A stretch of DNA of 64,000 nt from Osmia lignaria lignaria. Taxonomy: Eukaryota > Arthropoda > Insecta > Hymenoptera > Megachilidae. Where the stretch lies: positions 4,216,001-4,280,000 of the forward strand of contig NW_027478169.1 of the NCBI RefSeq assembly GCF_051020975.1. Direction: 5' to 3'. Both the position numbers and the translations under genes were made by a program. Shown piece by piece: positions 23,601 through 36,100 of this stretch. The notes beneath the pieces are model-generated. The model saw only the letters and a program-made list of their open reading frames with translations. It had not been told where the DNA came from and searched no databases. The first letter of the stretch is position 1; each line of letters opens with the position of its first letter.

Positions 23601-25160
23601 CTTTTTTGTAGAGAATTATGTTTCCTACAATTTATGTTCTATGATATTTTTTGATCAGAAGCGTAGTTTTCGAGATATATCGAGATATTTAAAAGTTCCG
23701 AAGCCGCACCAACATAATAGGGATACCGAAACACCGTGGCCCCTTTCTTTGAGATAAACCTGCACTAGTGCGAGCCGCAAATGCCACTTCCAGCTTAGCT
23801 GTGCAGAAGAAGAACAACAAGAAGAAGAAATATCTCGAAATATGTCCGTTAGGCCCCTTCCCTTGAGATAAATCTGCAAATATCTCGGAAACGAAGCGAG
23901 CTATGGCAAAATGTTAAGAGACCTCTTTTGTAGAGAATTAAGCTTCCTACTTTTTATGTTCTATGATATTTTTTGATCAGATGCGTAGTTCTCGAGATAT
24001 ATCAAGATATTTAAAAGTTCCGAAGCCGCACCAACATAATACAGATACAGAAACACCGTGGCCCCTTTCTTTGAGATAACTCTGCACTATTGCGCGCTGT
24101 AAATGCCACTTCCAGCTTAGCTGTGCAGAAGAAGAACAACAAGAAGAAGAAGTATCTCGAAATATGTCCGTCAGGCCCCTTCCTTTGAGCTGAATCTGCA
24201 AATATCTCGGAAACGAAGCGAGCTATGGCAAAATGTTGAGAGACGTTTTTTATAGAGAATTATGTTTCCTACAATTTATGTTCTATGATATTTTTTGATC
24301 AGAAGCGTAGTTTTCGAGATATATCGAGATATTTAAAAGTTCCGAAGCCGCACCAACATAATAGGGATACAGAAACACCGTGGCCCCTTTCTTTGAGATA
24401 ACCCTGCACTAGTGCGAGCCGCAAATGCCACTTCCAGCTTAGCTGTGCAGAAGAAGAACAACAAGAAGAAGAAATATCTCGAAATATGTCCGTCAGGCCC
24501 CTTCCCTTGAGATATATCTGCAAATATCTCGGAAACGAAGCGAGCTATGACAAAATGTTAAGAGACCTTTTTTGTAGAGAATTATGTTTCCTACAATTTA
24601 TGTTCTATGATATTTTTTGATCAGAAGCGTAGTTTTCGAGATATATCGAGATATTTAAAAGTTCCGAAGCCGCACCAACATAATAGGGATACCGAAACAC
24701 CGTGGCCCCTTTCTTTGAGATAAACCTGCACTAGTGCGAGCCGCAAATGCCACTTCCAGCTTAGCTGTGCAGAAGAAGAACAACAAGAAGAAGAAATATC
24801 TCGAAATATGTCCGTTAGGCCCCTTCCCTTGAGATAAATCTGCAAATATCTCGGAAACGAAGCGAGCTATGGCAAAATGTTAAGAGACCTCTTTTGTAGA
24901 GAATTAAGCTTCCTACTTTTTATGTTCTATGATATTTTTTGATCAGATGCGTAGTTCTCGAGATATATCAAGATATTTAAAAGTTCCGAAGCCGCACCAA
25001 CATAATACAGATACAGAAACACCGTGGCCCCTTTCTTTGAGATAACTCTGCACTATTGCGCGCTGTAAATGCCACTTCCAGCTTAGCTGTGCAGAAGAAG
25101 AACAACGAGAAGAAGAAGTATCTCGAAATATGTCCGTCAGGCCCCTTCCCTTGAGATAAA
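23277..25160 (+). repeat. 3-monomer duplication (966 bp) of types a-b-c
   Basis: The three monomers from about 23333 recur from about 24299 in the same order: type a (GATAACCCTGCACTAG, AGCTATGACAAAATG), type b (GATACCGAAACACC, GATAAACCTGCAC, CCGTTAGGCC), and type c (ATAATACAGATAC, GCGCGCTG, GAAGTATCTCG). The tail of the first c monomer, near 24181-24195, carries the CTTTGAGCTGAATC form while the second, near 25145, carries CCTTGAGATAAATC. The first c is therefore a hybrid created at the duplication junction. Confidence 0.82.
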
Positions 25161-28097
25161 TCTGCAAATATCTCGGAAACGAAGCGAGCTATGGCGAAAT
25201 GTTAAGAGACCTTTTTTGTAGAGAATTAAGTTTCCTACTTTTTATGTTCTATGATATTTTTTGATCAGATGCGTAGTTCTCGAGATATATCAAGATATTT
25301 AAAAGTTCCGAAGCCGCACCAACATAATAGAGATACAGAAACACCGTGGCCCCTTTCTTTGACATAACTCTGCACTATTGCGAGCTGCAAATGCCACTTC
25401 CAGCTTAGCTGTGCAGAGAAAGAACAACAAGAAGAAGAAATATCTCGAAATATGTCCGTCAGGCCAGTTCCTTTGAGCTGAATCTGCAAATATCTCGGAA
25501 ACGAAGCGAGCTATGGCAAAATGTTAACAGACGTTTTTTATAGAGAATTATGTTTCCTACAATTTATGTTCTATGATATTTTTTGATCAGAAGCGTAGTT
25601 TTCGAGATATATCGAGATATTTAAAAGTTCCGAAGCCGCACCAACATAATAGGGATACAGAAACACCGTGGCCCCTTTCTTTGAGATAACTCTGCACTAG
25701 TGCGAGCCGCAAATGCCACTTCCAGCTTAGCTGTGCAGAAGAAGAACAACAAGAAGAAGAAATATCTCGAAATATGTCCGTCAGGCCCCTTCCCTTGAGA
25801 TATATCTGCAAATATCTCGGAAACGAAGCGAGCTATGGCAAAATGTTAAGAGACCTTTTTTGTAGAGAATTATGCTTCCTACAATTTATGTTCTATGATA
25901 TTTTTTGATCAGAAGCGTAGTTTTCGAGATACATCGAGATATTTAAAAGTTCCGAAGCCGCACCAACATAATAGAGATACAGAAACACCGTGCCCCCTTT
26001 CTTTGAGATAACTCTGCACTACTGCGAGCCGCAAATGCCAGTTCCAGCTTAGCTGTGCAGAAGAAGAACAACAAGAAGAAGAAATATCTCGAAATATGTC
26101 CGTCAGGCCCCTTCCCTTGAGATAAATCTGCAAATATCTCGGAAACGAAGCGAGCTATGGCAAAATGTTAAGAGACCTTTTTTGTAGAGAATTAAGTTTC
26201 CTACTTTTTATGTTGTATGATATTTTTTGATCAGATGCGTAGTTCTCGAGATATATCAAGATATTTAAAAGTTCCGAAGCCGCACCAACATAATAGAGAT
26301 ACAGAAACACCGTGGCCCCTTTCTTTGAGATAACTCTGCACTATTGCGAGCTGCAAATGCCACTTCCAGCTTAGCTGTGCAGAGGAAGAACAACAAGAAG
26401 AAGAAATATCTCGAAATATGTCCGTCAGGCCCCTTCCCTTGAGATAAATCTGCAAATATCTCGGAAACGAAGCGAGCTATGGCGAAATGTTAAGAGACCT
26501 TTTTTGTAGAGAATTAAGTTTCCTACTTTTTATGTTCTATGATATTTTTTGATCAGATGCGTAGTTCTCGAGATATATCAAGATATTTAAAAGTTCCGAA
26601 GCCGCACCAACATAATAGAGATACAGAAACACCGTGGCCCCTTTCTTTGAGATAACTCTGCACTAATGCGAGCTGCAAATGCCACTTCCAGCTTAGCTGT
26701 GCAGAGGAAGAACAACAAGAAGAAGAAATATCTCGAAATATGTCCGTCAGGCCAGTTCCTTTGAGCTGAATCTGCAAATATCTCGGAACGAAGCGAGCTA
26801 TGGCAAAATGTTAAGAGACGTTTTTTATAGGGAATTATGCTTCCTACAATTTATGTTCTATGATATTTTTTGATCAGAAGCGTAGTTTTCGAGATATATC
26901 GAGATATTTAAAAGTTCCGAAGCCGCACCAACATAATAGGGATACAGAAACACCGTGGCCCCTTTCTTTGAGATAACTCTGCACTAGTGCGAGCCGCAAA
27001 TGCCACTTCCAGCTTAGCTGTGCAGAAGAAGAACAAGAAGAAGAAGAAATATCTCGAAATATGTCCGTCAGGCCAGTTCCTTTGAGCTGAATCTGCAAAT
27101 ATCTCGGAAACGAAGCGAGCTATGGCAAAATGTTAAGATACGTTTTTTATAGAGAATTATGTTTCCTACAATTTATGTTCTATGATATTTTTTGATCAGA
27201 AGCGTAGTTTTCGAGATATATCGAGATATTTAAAAGTTCCGAAGCCGCACCAACATAATAGGGATACAGAAACACCGTGGCCCCTTTCTTTGAGATAACT
27301 CTGCACTAGTGCGAGCCGCAAATGCCACTTCCAGCTTAGCTGTGCAGAAGAAGAACAACAAGAAGAAGAAATATCTCGAAATATGTCCGTCAGGCCCCTT
27401 CCCTTGAGATAAATCTGCAAATATCTCGGAAACGAAGCGAGCTATGGCGAAATGTTAAGAGACCTTTTTTGTAGAGAATTAAGTTTCCTACTTTTTATGT
27501 TCTATGATATTTTTTGATCAGATGCGTAGTTCTCGAGATATATCAAGATATTTAAAAGTTCCGAAGCCGCACCAACATAATAGAGATACAGAAACACCGT
27601 GGCCCCTTTCTTTGAGATAACTCTGCACGATTGCGAGCTGTAAATGCCACTTCCAGCTTAGCTGTGCAGAAGAAGGACAACAAGAAGAAGAAATATCTCG
27701 AAATATGTCCGTCAGGCCCCTTCCCTTGAGATAAATCTGCAAATATCTCGGAAACGAAGCGAGCTATGGCGAAATGTTAAGAGACCTTTTTTGTAGAGAA
27801 TTAAGTTTCCTACTTTTTATGTTCTATGATATTTTTTGATCAGATACGTAGTTCTCGAGATATATCAAGATATTTAAAAGTTCCGAAGCCGCACCAACAT
27901 AATAGAGATACAGAAACACCGTGGCCCCTTTCTTTGAGATAACTCTGCACTATTGCGAGCTGCAAATGCCACTTCCAGCTTAGCTGTGCAGAGGAAGAAC
28001 AACAAGAAGAAGAAATATCTCGAAATATGTCCGTCAGGCCAGTTCCTTTGAGCTGAATCTGCAAATATCTCGGAAACGAAGCGAGCTATGGCAAAAT
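24236..28097 (+). repeat. 12-monomer HOR (types a-l), complete copy
   Basis: Twelve distinct variants follow in order, with ORF-phase landmarks at 24299 (a), 24621 (b), 24943 (c), 25265 (d, TTTGACATAACTC and GAGAAAGAAC), 25587 (e), 25909 (f, GAGATACATCGAG, GTGCCCCC, GCCAGTTCC), 26231 (g), 26553 (h), 26874 (i, GAACAAGAAGAAG), 27196 (j, preceded by AAGATACG), 27518 (k, GCACGATTGCG, GAAGGACAAC) and 27840 (l, CAGATACGTAG). The unit is 3,864 bp less a 1-bp deletion near 26787. The order a to i then restarts at 28162. Confidence 0.87.
26781..26790. other. 1-bp deletion (GGAACG for GGAAACG)
   Basis: One A is missing in the monomer junction between types h and i. The matching position in HOR copy 2 (about 30645) has the full GGAAACG, so the deletion arose after the HOR was duplicated or was never shared. 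Confidence 0.85.
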
Positions 28098-31050
28098 GTT
28101 GAGAGACGTTTTTTATAGAGAATTATGTTTCCTACAATTTATGTTCTATGATATTTTTTGATCAGAAGCGTAGTTTTCGAGATATATCGAGATATTTAAA
28201 AGTTCCGAAGCCGCACCAACATAATAGGGATACAGAAACACCGTGGCCCCTTTCTTTGAGATAACCCTGCACTAGTGCGAGCCGCAAATGCCACTTCCAG
28301 CTTAGCTGTGCAGAAGAAGAACAACAAGAAGAAGAAATATCTCGAAATATGTCCGTCAGGCCCCTTCCCTTGAGATATATCTGCAAATATCTCGGAAACG
28401 AAGCGAGCTATGACAAAATGTTAAGAGACCTTTTTTGTAGAGAATTATGTTTCCTACAATTTATGTTCTATGATATTTTTTGATCAGAAGCGTAGTTTTC
28501 GAGATATATCGAGATATTTAAAAGTTCCGAAGCCGCACCAACATAATAGGGATACCGAAACACCGTGGCCCCTTTCTTTGAGATAAACCTGCACTAGTGC
28601 GAGCCGCAAATGCCACTTCCAGCTTAGCTGTGCAGAAGAAGAACAACAAGAAGAAGAAATATCTCGAAATATGTCCGTTAGGCCCCTTCCCTTGAGATAA
28701 ATCTGCAAATATCTCGGAAACGAAGCGAGCTATGGCAAAATGTTAAGAGACCTCTTTTGTAGAGAATTAAGCTTCCTACTTTTTATGTTCTATGATATTT
28801 TTTGATCAGATGCGTAGTTCTCGAGATATATCAAGATATTTAAAAGTTCCGAAGCCGCACCAACATAATACAGATACAGAAACACCGTGGCCCCTTTCTT
28901 TGAGATAACTCTGCACTATTGCGCGCTGTAAATGCCACTTCCAGCTTAGCTGTGCAGAAGAAGAACAACAAGAAGAAGAAGTATCTCGAAATATGTCCGT
29001 CAGGCCCCTTCCCTTGAGATAAATCTGCAAATATCTCGGAAACGAAGCGAGCTATGGCGAAATGTTAAGAGACCTTTTTTGTAGAGAATTAAGTTTCCTA
29101 CTTTTTATGTTCTATGATATTTTTTGATCAGATGCGTAGTTCTCGAGATATATCAAGATATTTAAAAGTTCCGAAGCCGCACCAACATAATAGAGATACA
29201 GAAACACCGTGGCCCCTTTCTTTGACATAACTCTGCACTATTGCGAGCTGCAAATGCCACTTCCAGCTTAGCTGTGCAGAGAAAGAACAACAAGAAGAAG
29301 AAATATCTCGAAATATGTCCGTCAGGCCAGTTCCTTTGAGCTGAATCTGCAAATATCTCGGAAACGAAGCGAGCTATGGCAAAATGTTAACAGACGTTTT
29401 TTATAGAGAATTATGTTTCCTACAATTTATGTTCTATGATATTTTTTGATCAGAAGCGTAGTTTTCGAGATATATCGAGATATTTAAAAGTTCCGAAGCC
29501 GCACCAACATAATAGGGATACAGAAACACCGTGGCCCCTTTCTTTGAGATAACTCTGCACTAGTGCGAGCCGCAAATGCCACTTCCAGCTTAGCTGTGCA
29601 GAAGAAGAACAACAAGAAGAAGAAATATCTCGAAATATGTCCGTCAGGCCCCTTCCCTTGAGATATATCTGCAAATATCTCGGAAACGAAGCGAGCTATG
29701 GCAAAATGTTAAGAGACCTTTTTTGTAGAGAATTATGCTTCCTACAATTTATGTTCTATGATATTTTTTGATCAGAAGCGTAGTTTTCGAGATACATCGA
29801 GATATTTAAAAGTTCCGAAGCCGCACCAACATAATAGAGATACAGAAACACCGTGCCCCCTTTCTTTGAGATAACTCTGCACTACTGCGAGCCGCAAATG
29901 CCAGTTCCAGCTTAGCTGTGCAGAAGAAGAACAACAAGAAGAAGAAATATCTCGAAATATGTCCGTCAGGCCCCTTCCCTTGAGATAAATCTGCAAATAT
30001 CTCGGAAACGAAGCGAGCTATGGCAAAATGTTAAGAGACCTTTTTTGTAGAAAATTAAGTTTCCTACTTTTTATGTTGTATGATATTTTTTGATCAGATG
30101 CGTAGTTCTCGAGATATATCAAGATATTTAAAAGTTCCGAAGCCGCACCAACATAATAGAGATACAGAAACACCGTGGCCCCTTTCTTTGAGATAACTCT
30201 GCACTATTGCGAGCTGCAAATGCCACTTCCAGCTTAGCTGTGCAGAGGAAGAACAACAAGAAGAAGAAATATCTCGAAATATGTCCGTCAGGCCCCTTCC
30301 CTTGAGATAAATCTGCAAATATCTCGGAAACGAAGCGAGCTATGGCGAAATGTTAAGAGACCTTTTTTGTAGAGAATTAAGTTTCCTACTTTTTATGTTC
30401 TATGATATTTTTTGATCAGATGCGTAGTTCTCGAGATATATCAAGATATTTAAAAGTTCCGAAGCCGCACCAACATAATAGAGATACAGAAACACCGTGG
30501 CCCCTTTCTTTGAGATAACTCTGCACTATTGCGAGCTGCAAATGCCACTTCCAGCTTAGCTGTGCAGAGGAAGAACAACAAGAAGAAGAAATATCTCGAA
30601 ATATGTCCGTCAGGCCAGTTCCTTTGAGCTGAATCTGCAAATATCTCGGAAACGAAGCGAGCTATGGCAAAATGTTAAGAGACGTTTTTTATAGGGAATT
30701 ATGCTTCCTACAATTTATGTTCTATGATATTTTTTGATCAGAAGCGTAGTTTTCGAGATATATCGAGATATTTAAAAGTTCCGAAGCCGCACCAACATAA
30801 TAGGGATACAGAAACACCGTGGCCCCTTTCTTTGAGATAACTCTGCACTAGTGCGAGCCGCAAATGCCACTTCCAGCTTAGCTGTGCAGAAGAAGAACAA
30901 GAAGAAGAAGAAATATCTCGAAATATGTCCGTCAGGCCAGTTCCTTTGAGCTGAATCTGCAAATATCTCGAAAACGAAGCGAGCTATGGCAAAATGTTAA
31001 GATACGTTTTTTATAGAGAATTATGTTTCCTACAATTTATGTTCTATGAT
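28098..31050 (+). repeat. 12-monomer HOR, copy 2, lacking j-k-l-a
   Basis: Types a to i repeat in order from about 28162 to 30962, at an offset of 3,863 then 3,864 bp from the complete copy. After i the array goes directly to a type b monomer at 31060, so j, k, l and the next a are missing. Small differences from copy 1 include GAACAACAAG at 28970 against GAACAACGAG at 25099 in type c, and CACTATTGCG at 30523 against CACTAATGCG at 26662 in type h. Confidence 0.85.
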
Positions 31051-34000
31051 ATTTTTTGATCAGAAGCGTAGTTTTCGAGATATATCGAGATATTTAAAAG
31101 TTCCGAAGCCGCACCACCATAATAGGGATACCGAAACACCGTGGCCCCTTTCTTTGAGATAAACCTGCACTAGTGCGAGCCGCAAATGCCACTTCCAGCT
31201 TGGCTGTGCAGAAGAAGAACAACAAGAAGAAGAAATATCTCGAAATATGTCCGTTAGGCCCCTTCCCTTGAGATAAATCTGCAAATATCTCGGAAACGAA
31301 GCGAGCTATGGCAAAATGTTAAGAGACCTCTTTTGTAGAGAATTAAGCTTCCTACTTTTTATGTTCTATGATATTTTTTGATCAGATGCGTAGTTCTCGA
31401 GATATATCAAGATATTTAAAAGTTCCGAAGCCGCACCAACATAATACAGATACAGAAACACCGTGGCCCCTTTCTTTGAGATAACTCTGCACTATTGCGC
31501 GCTGTAAATGCCACTTCCAGCTTAGCTGTGCAGAAGAAGAACAACAAGAAGAAGAAGTATCTCGAAATATGTCCGTCAGGCCCCTTCCCTTGAGATAAAT
31601 CTGCAAATATCTCGGAAACGAAGCGAGCTATGGCGAAATGTTAAGAGACCTTTTTTGTAGAGAATTAAGTTTCCTACTTTTTATGTTCTATGATATTTTT
31701 TGATCAGATGCGTAGTTCTCGAGATATATCAAGATATTTAAAAGTTCCGAAGCCGCACCAACATAATAGAGATACAGAAACACCGTGGCCCCTTTCTTTG
31801 ACATAACTCTGCACTATTGCGAGTTGCAAATGCCACTTCCAGCTTAGCTGTGCAGAGAACGAACTACAAGAAGAAGAAATATCTCGAAATATGTCCGTCA
31901 GGCCAGTTCCTTTGAGCTGAATCTGCAAATATCTCGGAAACGAAGCGAGCTATGGCAAAATGTTAAGAGACGTTTTTTATAGGGAATTATGCTTCCTACA
32001 ATTTATGTTCTATGATATTTTTTGATCAGAAGCGTAGTTTTCGAGATATATCGAGATATTTAAAAGTTCCGAAGCCGCACCAACATAATAGGGATACAGA
32101 AACACCGTGGTCCCTTTCTTTGAGATAACTCTGCACTAGTGCGAGCCGCAAATGCCACTTCCAGCTTAGCTGTGCAGAAGAAGAACAAGAAGAAGAAGAA
32201 ATATCTCGAAATATGTCCGTCAGGCCAGTTCCTTTGAGCTGAATCTGCAAATATCTCGGAAACGAAGCGAGCTATGGCAAAATGTTAAGATACGTTTTTT
32301 ATAGAGAATTATGTTTCCTACAATTTATGTTCTATGATATTTTTTGATCAGAAGCGTAGTTTTCGAGATATATCGAGATATTTAAAAGTTCCGAAGCCGC
32401 ACCAACATAATAGGGATACAGAAACACCGTGGCCCCTTTCTTTGACATAACTCTGCACTATTGCGAGTTGCAAATGCCACTTCCAGCTTAGCTGTGCAGA
32501 GAACGAACTACAAGAAGAAGAAATATCTCGAAATATGTCCGTCAGGCCAGTTCCTTTGAGCTGAATCTGCAAATATCTCGGAAACGAAGCGAGCTATGGC
32601 AAAATGTTAACAGACGTTTTTTATAGAGAATTATGTTTCCTACAATTTATGTTCTATGATATTTTTTGATCAGAAGCGTAGTTTTCGAGATATATCGAGA
32701 TATTTAAAAGTTCCGAAGCCGCACCAACATAATAGGGATACAGAAACACCGTGGCCCCTTTCTTTGAGATAACTCCGCACTAGTGCGAGCCGCAAATGCC
32801 ACTTCCAGCTTAGCTGTGCAGAAGAAGAACAACAAGAAGAAGAAATATCTCGAAATATGTCCGTCAGGCCCCTTCCCTTGAGATATATCTGCAAATATCT
32901 CGGAAACGAAGCGAGCTATGGCAAAATGTTAAGAGACCTTTTTTGTAGAGAATTATGCTTCCTACAATTTATGTTCTATGATATTTTTTGATCAGAAGCG
33001 TAGTTTTCGAGATACATCGAGATATTTAAAAGTTCCGAAGCCGCACCAACATAATAGAGATACAGAAACACCGTGCCCCCTTTCTTTGAGATAACTCTGC
33101 ACTATTGGGAGCCGCAAATGCCAGTTCCAGCTTAGCTGTGCAGAAGAAGAACAACAAGAAGAAGAAATATCTCGAAATATGTCCGTCAGGCCCCTTCCCT
33201 TGAGATAAATCTGCAAATATCTCGGAAACGAAGCGAGCTATGGCAAAATGTTAAGAGACCTTTTTTGTAGAGAATTAAGTTTCCTACTTTTTATGTTCTA
33301 TGATATTTTTTGATCAGATGCGTAGTTCTCGAGATATATCAAGATATTTAAAAGTTCCGAAGCCGCACCAACATAATAGAGATACAGAAACACCGTGGCC
33401 CCTTTCTTTGAGATAACTCTGCACTATTGCGAGCTGCAAATGCCACTTCCAGCTTAGCTGTGCAGAGGAAGAACAACAAGAAGAAGAAATATCTCGAAAT
33501 ATGTCCGTCAGGCCCCTTCCCTTGAGATAAATCTGCAAATATCTCGGAAACGAAGCGAGCTATGGCGAAATGTTAAGAGACCTTTTTTGTAGAGAATTAA
33601 GTTTCCTACTTTTTATGTTCTATGATATTTTTTGATCAGATGCGTAGTTCTCGAGATATATCAAGATATTTAAAAGTTCCGAAGCCGCACCAACATAATA
33701 GAGATACAGAAACACCGTGGCCCCTTTCTTTGAGATAACTCTGCACTATTGCGAGCTGCAAATGCCACTTCCAGCTTAGCTGTGCAGAGGAAGAACAACA
33801 AGAAGAAGAAATATCTCGAAATATGTCCGTCAGGCCCCTTCCCTTGAGATAAATCTGCAAATATCTCGGAAACGAAGCGAGCTATGGCGAAATGTTAAGA
33901 GACCTTTTTTGTAGAGAATTAAGTTTCCTACTTTTTATGTTCTATGATATTTTTTGATCAGATGCGTAGTTCTCGAGATATATCAAGATATTTAAAAGTT

Positions 34001-36100
34001 CCGAAGCCGCACCAACATAATAGAGATACAGAAACACCGTGGCCCCTTTCTTTGAGATAACTCTGCACTAATGCGAGCTGCAAATGCCACTTCCAGCTTA
34101 GCTGTGCAGAGGAAGAACAACAAGAAGAAGAAATATCTCGAAATATGTCCGTCAGGCCAGTTCCTTTGAGCTGAATCTGCAAATATCTCGGAAACGAAGC
34201 GAGCTATGGCAAAATGTTAAGAGACGTTTTTTATAGGGAATTATGCTTCCTACAATTTATGTTCTATGATATTTTTTGATCAGAAGCGTAGTTTTCGAGA
34301 TATATCGAGATATTTAAAAGTTCCGAAGCCGCACCAACATAATAGGGATACAGAAACACCGTGGTCCCTTTCTTTGAGATAACTCTGCACTAGTGCGAGC
34401 CGCAAATGCCACTTCCAGCTTAGCTGTGCAGAAGAAGAACAAGAAGAAGAAGAAATATCTCGAAATATGTCCGTCAGGCCAGTTCCTTTGAGCTGAATCT
34501 GCAAATATCTCGGAAACGAAGCGAGCTATGGCAAAATGTTAAGATACGTTTTTTATAGAGAATTATGTTTCCTACAATTTATGTTCTATGATATTTTTTG
34601 ATCAGAAGCGTAGTTTTCGAGATATATCGAGATATTTAAAAGTTCCGAAGCCGCACCAACATAATAGGGATACAGAAACACCGTGGCCCCTTTCTTTGAG
34701 ATAACTCTGCACTAGTGCGAGCCGCAAATGCCACTTCCAGCTTAGCTGTGCAGAAGAAGAACAACAAGAAGAAGAAATATCTCGAAATATGTCCGTCAGG
34801 CCCCTTCCCTTGAGATAAATCTGCAAATATCTCGGAAACGAAGCGAGCTATGGCGAAATGTTAAGAGACCTTTTTTGTAGAGAATTAAGTTTCCTACTTT
34901 TTATGTTCTATGATATTTTTTGATCAGATGCGTAGTTCTCGAGATATATCAAGATATTTAAAAGTTCCGAAGCCGCACCAACATAATAGAGATACAGAAA
35001 CACCGTGGCCCCTTTCTTTGAGATAACTCTGCACGATTGCGAGCTGTAAATGCCACTTCCAGCTTAGCTGTGCAGAAGAAGGACAACAAGAAGAAGAAAT
35101 ATCTCGAAATATGTCCGTCAGGCCCCTTCCCTTGAGATAAATCTGCAAATATCTCGGAAACGAAGCGAGCTATGGCAAAATGTTAAGAGACCTTTTTTGT
35201 AGAGAATTAAGTTTCCTACTTTTTATGTTCTATGATATTTTTTGATCAGATACGTAGTTCTCGAGATATATCAAGATATTTAAAAGTTCCGAAGCCGCAC
35301 CAACATAATAGAGATACAGAAACACCGTGGCCCCTTTCTTTGAGATAACTCTGCACTATTGCGAGCTGCAAATGCCACTTCCAGCTTAGCTGTGCAGAGG
35401 AAGAACAACAAGAAGAAGAAATATCTCGAAATATGTCCGTCAGGCCAGTTCCTTTGAGCTGAATCTGCAAATATCTCGGAAACGAAGCGAGCTATGGCAA
35501 AATGTTGAGAGACGTTTTTTATAGAGAATTATGTTTCCTACAATTTATGTTCTATGATATTTTTTGATCAGAAGCGTAGTTTTCGAGATATATCGAGATA
35601 TTTAAAAGTTCCGAAGCCGCACCAACATAATAGGGATACAGAAACACCGTGGCCCCTTTCTTTGAGATAACCCTGCACTAGTGCGAGCCGCAAATGCCAC
35701 TTCCAGCTTAGCTGTGCAGAAGAAGAACAACAAGAAGAAGAAATATCTCGAAATATGTCCGTCAGGCCCCTTCCCTTGAGATATATCTGCAAATATCTCG
35801 GAAACGAAGCGAGCTATGACAAAATGTTAAGAGACCTTTTTTGTAGAGAATTATGTTTCCTACAATCTATGTTCTATGATATTTTTTGATCAGAAGCGTA
35901 GTTTTCGAGATATATCGAGATATTTAAAAGTTCCGAAGCCGCACCAACATAATAGGGATACCGAAACACCGTGGCCCCTTTCTTTGAGATAAACCTGCAC
36001 TAGTGCGAGCCGCAAATGCCACTTCCAGCTTAGCTGTGCAGAAGAAGAACAACAAGAAGAAGAAATATCTCGAAATATGTCCGTTAGGCCCCTTCCCTTG
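31051..36100 (+). repeat. Rearranged a-l HOR region
   Basis: The order read from diagnostic variants is b (31060), c, d (31704), i (32026), a j-head/d-tail hybrid (32348), e (32670), f (32992), g (33314), g again (33636), h (33958), i (34280), j (34602), k (34924), l (35246), a (35568), b (35890). The d and i monomers here share GAACGAACTACAAG and GTGGTCCC variants that mark two rounds of local copying. All breaks keep the 322-bp register. Confidence 0.78.
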
